This document shows, piece by piece, positions 1 through 5,528 of a stretch of 7,016 bases of DNA. The stretch is taken from NCBI GenBank assembly GCA_002411515.1, contig DHTF01000015.1:2988-10003 (forward strand), written 5' to 3'. The position numbers were made by a program, and so were the translations under genes. How positions within the stretch are numbered: position 1 is the first letter of the stretch; the number at the start of each line of letters is the position of its first letter. The DNA is from Proteiniphilum sp. UBA5267 (GTDB lineage: Bacteria > Bacteroidota > Bacteroidia > Bacteroidales > Dysgonomonadaceae). Below the pieces are notes generated by a model. That model did no database searches. It was given only the letters and a program-made list of their open reading frames with translations, and was not told where the DNA came from.

Positions 1-12
1 GATCCCAGGAAA

Positions 13-837
13 CTAAGCGGCCGTCCGGTATATTTCCACCGGCCTTTTATATTCCAATCCCTGATGGGGCCTTTCCGTATTATAATACGTCATATACTCC
101 TTTATTTTGCGATATAAATCCAAACCGTTATCAGACGGCTCAAGATAGATCTTCTCGTACTTGATGTTGCGCCAGAATCTTTCAATGAAGATATTGTCGA
201 TTGCACGTCCCTTACCGTCCATGCTGAACTTTAAACCCTCATGTGAAGAAAAGTACGCCGAAAACTCGGGACTGGAGAATTGACTGCCCTGATCCGTATT
301 GACGATCTCAGGGACTCCGTGATTCTTTATTGCCTCATCCAGACACTCACGGCACCAACGGGTCGTCATTGTATTGGAAAGTGACCAGCCAACGATGTAG
401 CGGCTGTATACATCAATTATGCCAACCAGGTACATGTGACTACTCCCTAAAGGGATATAGGTGATATCCATCGCCCAAACCTGGTTGGGACGGTCTACTG
501 TCAGCCCACGTAGCAAGTAGGGATAAATGGCATGTCCTTCACCCTTGTGAGGTTTACTCGTGTTGGGGCGGGGGCCGATGGCACACAAATCCATCTTGCG
601 GTATAACCGTCGGATGCGCTTCGGGTTCACCTTGTAGCCCAGGCCACGCAAGTGATTTGTCATCCGGGGCACACCATAAAATGGGGTATCCATGTATTGT
701 TTGTCGATCTGCTTCATCAGTTCATCATTATAAGAACCATCTTCAAGGGGAGAATAGTAGAAGCTGCTTCGGGGAACATTCAACAACTCACACTGGCGTG
801 AAACGCTTAAACTGTGGGTTTTGTCGATCTTGCCCAT
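13..837 (-). CDS. IS3-family transposase OrfB (DDE integrase core)
   Basis: This 274-residue protein is the catalytic part of the IS3-type transposase, which cuts and joins the element ends through a circular intermediate. An N-terminal IS3-type HTH_21-like region (about 35-95) precedes the retroviral integrase fold (about 115-272). The acidic triad is visible: D124 in WAMDITYI, D182 in NTDQGSQF and E219 in IERFWR, with about 36 residues between the last two. The family C-terminal signature YYNTERPHQGL is at 251-261. The ATG at 837 is the first in the frame, but the open frame runs upstream through the slippery site at 867-875. The functional enzyme is therefore probably an OrfAB fusion, with this start giving a separate OrfB at most. 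There is no internal stop or missing catalytic residue, so it appears intact. Confidence 0.95.
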   Translation of the reverse strand: MGKIDKTHSLSVSRQCELLNVPRSSFYYSPLEDGSYNDELMKQIDKQYMDTPFYGVPRMTNHLRGLGYKVNPKRIRRLYRKMDLCAIGPRPNTSKPHKGEGHAIYPYLLRGLTVDRPNQVWAMDITYIPLGSSHMYLVGIIDVYSRYIVGWSLSNTMTTRWCRECLDEAIKNHGVPEIVNTDQGSQFSSPEFSAYFSSHEGLKFSMDGKGRAIDNIFIERFWRNIKYEKIYLEPSDNGLDLYRKIKEYMTYYNTERPHQGLEYKRPVEIYRTAA

Positions 838-851
838 CCGATCTTTTTTGG

Positions 852-1127
852 CTATTTCCCCAATACTTTTTTTAAGAAGTCATTCTCAAGCTGAAGTTGT
901 CCAACTTTCTTGAAGAGAGCGTCTCTTTCCTTGTCATCCTCCGTTTTGGATGAACCTTTCTCAAAGACCTGATCCGCATGGGATAGAAATTGGGCCTTCC
1001 AGGTGGAAATCTGACCGGGATGAAGTTCATACTTCCTGGCAAGCTCCTGGACTGTTTCACGTTCTTGAAGGGCTTCTAAAACTATCTTTGTTTTAAAGCC
1101 GGCGCTGTAAGTTTTCCTTTTCTTCAT
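852..1127 (-). CDS. IS3-family transposase OrfA (helix-turn-helix)
   Basis: This 91-residue protein is the DNA-binding partner of the IS3 transposase and recognises the element's terminal repeats. It starts MKKRKTYSAGFKTKIVLEAL, a typical HTH_Tnp_1 (IS911/IS3 OrfA) opening. The helix-turn-helix covers about residues 8-50 (ELARKYELHPGQISTWK). The C-terminal half, about 58-90, has leucine or phenylalanine at heptad-like spacing (LFKKVGQLQLENDFLKKVL), matching the leucine zipper that OrfA and OrfAB use to dimerise. The length is normal for the family. The stop (852-854) lies 14 bases before the orfB ATG. The slippery A7 run lies in the last codons and would move ribosomes into the orfB frame. 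A TAATTTTG at 1133-1140 fits the Bacteroidota -7 box, but no matching -33 box was found. Confidence 0.93.
   Translation of the reverse strand: MKKRKTYSAGFKTKIVLEALQERETVQELARKYELHPGQISTWKAQFLSHADQVFEKGSSKTEDDKERDALFKKVGQLQLENDFLKKVLGK
867..875 (-). other. Programmed -1 frameshift site joining orfA to orfB
   Basis: On the minus strand the last orfA codons read TTA AAA AAA GTA TTG GGG AAA TAG. The seven A residues (867-873) form the heptamer A_AAA_AAA in the orfA frame, the X_XXY_YYZ arrangement used by IS3 elements. After a one-base slip back, the frame continues AGT ATT GGG GAA ATA GCC AAA AAA GAT CGG and enters orfB at its ATG without a stop. I see no strong downstream pseudoknot, although none was computed. 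The geometry is seen directly; that it frameshifts is inferred from the family. Confidence 0.8.
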
Positions 1128-1199
1128 GACAACAAAATTAATACATTTTTTTAACGATACTTGTTGTCCAAGATTAGGGGGGGATTATAGATAGGCTTT

Positions 1200-1802
1200 T
1201 TAATCTATATAATAACTTAAAGTAATAATATTTAAATTATTACTTTGTTGCCTTGTAATCTCGTAGTGATTTTGCTGCAAAATATCATTTGAGAAGTATA
1301 CAACCTCGCCATTCTCAATTTCGCCAAATTTTACCTTATGTGAGTCTATTTCGTTTTTAATCTGAGTATAAGCAAATTCCTTGTCTAATAATTTCGCTAT
1401 CCAAAGGACCTTATTATAAACATTATTCCAATCAGTAAAATCAGTTTCCTTGTTTGATATTCTGAATTCAGCTGTAACTCCGAAATGATAACATCCACCT
1501 CTTGTTATCAACAAGGTATCACTATTGTCTAAGATAATAGTTGCTGTACGTGAATCGTAATTCCATTTATAGTTTTGTAACTCTTTAATATCTTTCAAAA
1601 ATTCGTCTGTTTGCGTAAGTTGATCAAAAATGCAGTCATCTGAATCTTCAACTTGCACATTTATGCCTGTATTATCAAACTGATTAGAGGAATCAGTCAT
1701 TAAACTTTCAATTTCTGAATGACGTTGTCTGTTTTCCGATATTCGGTTACATGATATCGTCATAATGAAAATTATGAATACAATGAATACAATATTTTTC
1801 AT
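1200..1802 (-). CDS. Small predicted lipoprotein of unknown function
   Basis: I do not recognise this protein. Starting at 1802 it has 200 residues and opens with a lipoprotein signal: MKN, a long run of I, V, F and M, then the lipobox-like TISC with the cysteine at residue 18. It should be exported, lipidated and held in an envelope membrane. An in-frame ATG 30 bases upstream (1832) would put MRNYIKKRFY before the signal; the shorter start is preferred because it gives a compact signal peptide. The mature part is acidic and polar, with a central segment (WNYDSRTATIILDNSDTLL) that looks beta-rich. The gene is much poorer in G+C than the plus-strand genes, roughly 17-33% in lines counted by eye. 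Its stop is only about 12 bases from the inferred IS edge, and a recombinase remnant lies upstream on the same strand. It is therefore probably horizontally acquired cargo. The C-terminus may have been altered by the IS insertion. Confidence 0.65.
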   Translation of the reverse strand: MKNIVFIVFIIFIMTISCNRISENRQRHSEIESLMTDSSNQFDNTGINVQVEDSDDCIFDQLTQTDEFLKDIKELQNYKWNYDSRTATIILDNSDTLLITRGGCYHFGVTAEFRISNKETDFTDWNNVYNKVLWIAKLLDKEFAYTQIKNEIDSHKVKFGEIENGEVVYFSNDILQQNHYEITRQQSNNLNIITLSYYID

Positions 1803-1868
1803 GTAAAATCTTTTTTTAATGTAATTGCGCATACTAATATTTTAAATTGTTTATCATAGGTTGTGTTC

Positions 1869-2150
1869 TTATATATCAAGATTATCCAAAGGATTTTTTA
1901 TCTGATCAAATCCTTTTGTTGTAATATGGGTATATATTTCTGTAGTTTTACTACTGGCATGATCCAGTAACTCCTGAATATTACGCAAATCGGTACCAAA
2001 TCCAATCAATGTGTGTCAAATGAATTACGCAGTAAATGTATAGAAAATATTTTTACTGATACCAACTTTCTTTAAAGAAATTTTTAATATATTTTGAACG
2101 CTTCAGGTCGAAGACTGACCTTTGCATGAGAAAACTTGATAGGTAATTGT
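1869..2150 (-). pseudogene. Decayed C-terminal fragment of a tyrosine recombinase (XerD/phage-integrase type)
   Basis: No open frame spans this stretch, but reading the minus strand across frames recovers the C-terminal third of a tyrosine recombinase. In order it gives a GQSS/SVQNILK-type segment with an in-frame TGA, then KKVGISKNIFYTF, a frame change into LRNSFDTH, a second frame change into [19 protein letters not shown], and then EIYTH. It ends in PLDNLDI and a TAA at 1869-1871. The nucleophile tyrosine (EIYTH) and the arginine of the usual HxLRHS box (here LRNS) remain, but the first histidine reads as tyrosine. At least two frameshifts and one stop, plus loss of the N-terminal core, make it non-functional. 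Homologues are about 300-400 residues; about 90 survive. The 5' limit is uncertain, since nothing is recognisable beyond about 2150. Confidence 0.8.
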
Positions 2151-2208
2151 TGATTCTAATATAGAAATATTATAAAGAAGCGATAAAAAATAACATTTTA
2201 AGATATTA

Positions 2209-2240
2209 TTTGCCAATTTGGTGCGATTCTTTTATTTTTG
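2209..2240 (+). promoter_or_regulatory. Bacteroidota-type promoter for the XRE-cupin gene
   Basis: TTTG at 2209-2212 and TATTTTTG at 2233-2240 match the -33 (TTTG) and -7 (TAnnTTTG) boxes read by the primary sigma factor of Bacteroidota. They are 20 bases apart, within the normal range. The start of transcription would fall near 2246-2248, leaving a leader of about 12-14 bases before the ATG at 2260. The leader is A-rich (GAAAGAAA) and has no Shine-Dalgarno site, as is usual in this phylum. Confidence 0.65.
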
Positions 2241-2244
2241 CACC

Positions 2245-2254
2245 TTCAATTGAA
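2245..2254. promoter_or_regulatory. Palindrome TTCAATTGAA at the predicted transcription start, possible operator
   Basis: A perfect 10-base palindrome lies directly after the -7 box and ends 5 bases before the ATG of the XRE-cupin gene. HTH regulators often bind such a site to repress their own gene. Eight of its bases, TTCAATTG, recur at 6703-6710, shortly before the start of the exported hydrolase. The sequence is AT-rich and short, so chance is a real alternative. Confidence 0.3.
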
Positions 2255-2259
2255 AGAAA

Positions 2260-2823
2260 ATGGCAACCGTAACGGAGAAAATAAAGATATTGTGTGCCGA
2301 CAGGAACATGTCGGCCGAGGAACTGGCCGTTGGGTCGGGTCTCACGGTGGAGCAGGTGCGACGCATCTGTGAGAGCGACAGGATTCCTTCCCTGGCATCA
2401 CTGATTAAGATTGCACGGGCTCTGGGCGTGCGTCTGGGTACCTTCCTCGACGACAGCGAGGAGGTGGGTCCTGTACTGAACCGGAGAAATGAAACAGAGG
2501 GGCCGGTGACCTTTACCAGCCATCAGACGAGCAGCAACTCGCACATGGACTTTATTTCGCTGGCAGCAAGCAAGGCAGGACGAAACATGGAGCCTTTCCT
2601 CATTCACATTCAGGCGGGCAGCGGCAAAGAATGCACCTCCACACACGAGGGGGAGGAGTTCCTGTATGTGCTGGAAGGATCAATCAGGGTGCAATATGGC
2701 AGTGAGCAGTACGTCCTGCAACAAGGCGACAGCATCTACTACGACTCCATCGTGGATCACCTGGTTACGGCAAACGATGAGGCAGGGGCCACAATTCTGG
2801 GAGTGGTCTATTCTCCGGCGTAA
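2260..2823 (+). CDS. XRE-cupin transcriptional regulator
   Basis: This 187-residue cytoplasmic regulator has an N-terminal HTH_3/XRE DNA-binding domain (about 6-63; MSAEELAVGSGLTVEQVRRI contains the helix-turn-helix) and a C-terminal cupin_2 barrel (about 110-184). The cupin shows the family motif HEGEEFLYVLEG (129-140), with H129 and E133 as likely metal or ligand contacts, then GD at 156-157 and H167 on the second motif. The cupin normally senses a small ligand; which one cannot be read here. The length is standard for XRE-cupin proteins. The gene has its own promoter (2209-2240) and a palindrome that could serve autoregulation. It is followed on the same strand by an acyl-CoA synthetase, so it probably controls that gene and may sense its substrate or product. 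The start is the first ATG after the promoter, and the HTH begins a few residues in. Confidence 0.9.
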   Translation: MATVTEKIKILCADRNMSAEELAVGSGLTVEQVRRICESDRIPSLASLIKIARALGVRLGTFLDDSEEVGPVLNRRNETEGPVTFTSHQTSSNSHMDFISLAASKAGRNMEPFLIHIQAGSGKECTSTHEGEEFLYVLEGSIRVQYGSEQYVLQQGDSIYYDSIVDHLVTANDEAGATILGVVYSPA

Positions 2824-2855
2824 GGTGTAATTCTTTACATGAAGGATACAATTCT

Positions 2856-2930
2856 ATGAACCAGCTACTTGAACCGGATTCTGCAACATACTTCAAGGGA
2901 TACTTCCCGATTGTTCATACTGATTTTTAA
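2856..2930 (+). CDS. Possible 24-codon small ORF before the acyl-CoA synthetase
   Basis: In the 113-base gap an ATG opens a 24-codon frame beginning MNQLLEPDSATYFKGYF and ending TAA. It is in the same frame as the synthetase, and its stop lies 6 bases before the synthetase ATG. A shorter six-codon frame (MKDTIL, from 2839) overlaps its start as ATGA. It could be a leader peptide translated for coupling, the remains of an N-terminal extension cut off by a stop codon, or chance. There is no clear ribosome binding site and I recognise no homologue. The product would be acidic to neutral and aromatic-rich, with no membrane segment. Confidence 0.25.
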   Translation: MNQLLEPDSATYFKGYFPIVHTDF

Positions 2931-2936
2931 TTACAA

Positions 2937-4595
2937 ATGACATACAATTCTGAACCTGTTCTTTCCGACAGAACACTCGGTGACTGGCTGGAATACTGGG
3001 CCGAAAAAACGCCGGACAAGGAATATATTGTTTATTCAGACCGTGACCTTCGCTTTACCTGGCAGAAGTTCAACGAGCGTGTGGACAACATGGCGAAAGG
3101 TTTGATCGCCATTGGCGTGACACGCGGCACCAATGTGGGTATCTGGGCACAGAATGTACCGGACTGGCTTACGTTTCTCTATGCAACGGCCAAGATTGGG
3201 GCGGTGGCGGTGACGGTGAACACGAGCTACCGCACGGAGGAGTTGCGCTACCTGATGCAAAACTCGGATATGCATACGCTCTGCATGACAGACGGGGTGG
3301 CGGGAAGCAACTATACCGACATCATCTATGAATTATTACCTGAACTGAAAACAACTCAGCGAGGGAAGATGAAATCGGAAATCTTTCCGAAGCTCAAGAA
3401 TGTGATTTACATTGGTCAGGAGAAATACCGGGGGATGTATAACACGGCAGAGATCCTCCTACTGGGAAAGAATGTGCCGGACAACGAGTTCAAAAGGCTG
3501 CGGTCGCTCAGCACGTGTCACGATGTGGTGAACATGCAGTATACCTCCGGAACGACGGGCTTCCCGAAAGGGGTGATGCTCACCCACCACAACATCGCCA
3601 ACAACGGCTACCTCACGGGCGTACACATGCAATTCACGTCGGAAGATAAATGCTGCACCTGTGTGCCGCTATTCCATTGCTTCGGCGTGGTGCTGGCGAC
3701 GATGTGCTGCCTCACTTTCGGCTGTACGCAGGTGATGGTGGAGAAGTTCGATCCGCTGGTTACACTGGCTTCGGTACACAAGGAGCGCTGCACCGTGTTG
3801 CACGGGGTACCGACAATGTTCATCGCCCAACTGCATCATCCAATGTTCGATATGCGATCACTGCGTACGGGCATCATGGCGGGTGCCCTTTGTCCGGAAG
3901 AGCTGATGAAGCAGGTGAACGAGAAGATGTTCATGGACCTGACAAGCGTGTACGGAATGACAGAGACATCGCCGGGGATGACGCAGACGCGGGTGGATGA
4001 TCCGTTCGATGTGCGCTGCACCACGGTGGGGCGTGAGTATGAGTTCACCGAGGTGAAGGTACTGAACCCGGAGACAGGAGAAGAGTGTCCGGTGAATGTG
4101 CCGGGAGAGATATGCTGCCGGGGCTACAACGTGATGAAGGGCTACTACAAGAATCCGGAGGCGACGGCGCAGGTGATTGATGCCAATGGCTTCATGCACT
4201 CGGGCGACCTGGGCGTGAAGGATGAGAATGGCAATTATCGGATAACGGGGCGCATCAAGGATATGATCATCAGGGGAGGGGAGAACATCTCTCCGAAGGA
4301 GGTGGAGGATTATCTCTACCGCATGCCGGGCGTCCGCGATGTGCAGGTGGTGGCGGTGGCCTCGGAACGATATGGGGAAGATGTGGGCGCCTTCATTATT
4401 CAGAAGGAGGGCTTCAACCTCACCACGGAAGATGTGCGGGACTACTGCATGGGCCATATCGCCAAATACAAGATTCCCCGCTACGTTTTCTTCGTGGATG
4501 CTTTCCCGCTGACGGGCAGCGGCAAGATTCAAAAGTTCCGCCTTCGCGAGATGGCGCTGGAGCTGTGCAAAAAAGAGGGTATCGTGATCAGGTAA
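2937..4595 (+). CDS. Acyl-CoA synthetase (AMP-binding, ANL superfamily)
   Basis: This 552-residue cytoplasmic enzyme should activate a carboxylic acid with ATP to an acyl-adenylate and then transfer the acyl group to CoA. All core motifs are present: the P-loop [11 protein letters not shown] (202-212), PLFHCFG (244-250), YGMTETSP (339-346), HSGDLG (421-426), the hinge [16 protein letters not shown] (438-453), and the C-terminal catalytic lysine K530 in [14 protein letters not shown]. The length and motif spelling fit the medium/long-chain fatty-acyl-CoA ligase branch (ACSF2/FadD-like) rather than acetyl-CoA synthetase; chain length cannot be assigned. [15 protein letters not shown] near the N-terminus fits a native start at this ATG. 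It follows the XRE-cupin gene by 113 bases with no clear promoter between, so the two are probably co-transcribed. Its stop is 3 bases from the stop of the convergent esterase. Cysteines cluster oddly at 239-248 (CCTC, then FHC). Confidence 0.93.
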   Translation: MTYNSEPVLSDRTLGDWLEYWAEKTPDKEYIVYSDRDLRFTWQKFNERVDNMAKGLIAIGVTRGTNVGIWAQNVPDWLTFLYATAKIGAVAVTVNTSYRTEELRYLMQNSDMHTLCMTDGVAGSNYTDIIYELLPELKTTQRGKMKSEIFPKLKNVIYIGQEKYRGMYNTAEILLLGKNVPDNEFKRLRSLSTCHDVVNMQYTSGTTGFPKGVMLTHHNIANNGYLTGVHMQFTSEDKCCTCVPLFHCFGVVLATMCCLTFGCTQVMVEKFDPLVTLASVHKERCTVLHGVPTMFIAQLHHPMFDMRSLRTGIMAGALCPEELMKQVNEKMFMDLTSVYGMTETSPGMTQTRVDDPFDVRCTTVGREYEFTEVKVLNPETGEECPVNVPGEICCRGYNVMKGYYKNPEATAQVIDANGFMHSGDLGVKDENGNYRITGRIKDMIIRGGENISPKEVEDYLYRMPGVRDVQVVAVASERYGEDVGAFIIQKEGFNLTTEDVRDYCMGHIAKYKIPRYVFFVDAFPLTGSGKIQKFRLREMALELCKKEGIVIR

Positions 4596-4598
4596 GGA

Positions 4599-5516
4599 TC
4601 ATAATTTCATTTTGATAAAATCGACGATCTCATTCATTGCTTCTGTTGCTTCCCTGAACATCGGAGACAACAAGGGATAACAATGTACCATTCCTTTACC
4701 TGCTCTGAATTGGATATCAACTCCCGCCTCCCTGGCTTTTATCGCAAATTTTTCTCCATCGTCAAACAACTCATCATCTTCTGCTGAATTGATGAAAAGA
4801 GGTGGTAGGCCTTTTAGGTCTCCAAACAGTGGCGAGATAAGTGGATGATCGGCTCGATGATCTCCCACGTAGTGTTTGCTAAAAACAGTCCATGAGTATA
4901 AGGGAGCGAGGGATAATTTGTTTTTCGTCCGATACGATTCGCCTGAACAGGTTAAATCGGTCCAGGGAGAAATGGCCACACCGGCAACGGGCAGGGGAAT
5001 GCTTTGTTCTTTTAACGCCAGTAGCGTGGCCAGACACAATCCTCCGCCAGCCGATTCTCCGGCAATGAGTATATTTTCGGGTTTGAATCCGGCAGATAGC
5101 AGCCATTGATATACTTTTACCGAATCATCCAGGGCTGCAGGAAAGGGATACTCCGGAGCAAGCCTGTATTCATACACGAGATGTTGAACGCCGGTATTTT
5201 GAGCCAGTTTTGAGACAAACCCCCGGTGATCGTTGCATGAACCGGATACATATCCACCGCCATGTACGTACAAAATAACTTTGCTGCTGTCAGAATCTTT
5301 GGGTATCAACCATTCTGACTTTATCCCTTCAATGAGTTGCTCACGAACTGTAATATCTTGGGGAAGCCTGGCATATTTGTTTGCTCCTTTCTCACAGGTT
5401 TCCCGAAATGCAAGGATAGAAGTGTTTTCATCGAATACTTCTTTCTTCAATCTGCCTCGAAACAGATGTCTATTTCTCATCAGGAAATTGAACATCTTAC
5501 TTCTAAAACTACTCAT
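4599..5516 (-). CDS. Alpha/beta hydrolase, hormone-sensitive-lipase (family IV) esterase
   Basis: This 305-residue carboxylesterase of the Abhydrolase_3/HSL group hydrolyses short to medium acyl esters. The oxyanion-hole motif HGGGY is at 85-89, and the nucleophile elbow GESAGGG has Ser155. The acid is probably D248 (in SAEDDELFDD, corresponding to the DPL.DEG motif of the family) and the base is H278 (MVHCYP). All triad members are present and the length is typical. There is no signal peptide: the N-terminus is basic (MSSFRSKMFNFLMRNRHLFR) and may form the cap helices usual in this family, so the protein is likely cytoplasmic. It starts 12 bases after the stop of the exported hydrolase gene upstream, so the two probably form one operon. 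The natural substrate is unknown. Confidence 0.9.
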   Translation of the reverse strand: MSSFRSKMFNFLMRNRHLFRGRLKKEVFDENTSILAFRETCEKGANKYARLPQDITVREQLIEGIKSEWLIPKDSDSSKVILYVHGGGYVSGSCNDHRGFVSKLAQNTGVQHLVYEYRLAPEYPFPAALDDSVKVYQWLLSAGFKPENILIAGESAGGGLCLATLLALKEQSIPLPVAGVAISPWTDLTCSGESYRTKNKLSLAPLYSWTVFSKHYVGDHRADHPLISPLFGDLKGLPPLFINSAEDDELFDDGEKFAIKAREAGVDIQFRAGKGMVHCYPLLSPMFREATEAMNEIVDFIKMKL

Positions 5517-5528
5517 TTTTATTATTGC

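Larger units (their letters stand above)
1..1189 (-). mobile_element. IS3-family insertion sequence, right end cut by the window edge
   Basis: The element carries the two consecutive reading frames of IS3-family transposons, orfA (HTH protein) and orfB (DDE integrase), in -1 relation and joined by an A7 slippery site. It reads on the minus strand, so its left terminus is at the high-coordinate side. Before orfA on that strand there is a C-run followed by TAATCTTGGACAACAAG, which resembles the terminal-repeat layout of the IS150-like group. The outer boundary is therefore placed by inference near 1185-1189. The usual terminal TG is not obvious there, so the exact end is uncertain. The right terminal repeat should lie just beyond base 1, because only 12 bases follow the orfB stop inside the window. 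Both frames are intact, so the copy may be active. The target-site duplication cannot be checked here. Confidence 0.85.

Noticed and set aside
1184..1213. AT-rich inverted repeat as a terminator of the lipoprotein gene
   Set aside because: The stem is almost all A-T with a mismatch and overlaps the stop codon, and there is no proper T-run after it on the minus strand.
1803..1832. Upstream start for the lipoprotein adding ten residues
   Set aside because: It puts MRNYIKKRFY before an already complete lipoprotein signal; the internal ATG at 1802 gives a normal signal length.
2151..2208. Further upstream part of the tyrosine recombinase or a small gene
   Set aside because: The stretch is very AT-rich with stops in the frames examined, and no recombinase motif can be recovered beyond about 2150.
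3650..4000. Plus-strand open frame of 116 codons inside the synthetase
   Set aside because: It overlaps the catalytic core of the real gene in another frame, and has no start signal or recognisable domain.
3858..4532. Long minus-strand open frame (224 codons) inside the acyl-CoA synthetase
   Set aside because: It is antisense to a complete ANL enzyme with every motif in place, and its product is His- and Arg-rich and low in complexity, as expected of a shadow of a GC-rich gene.
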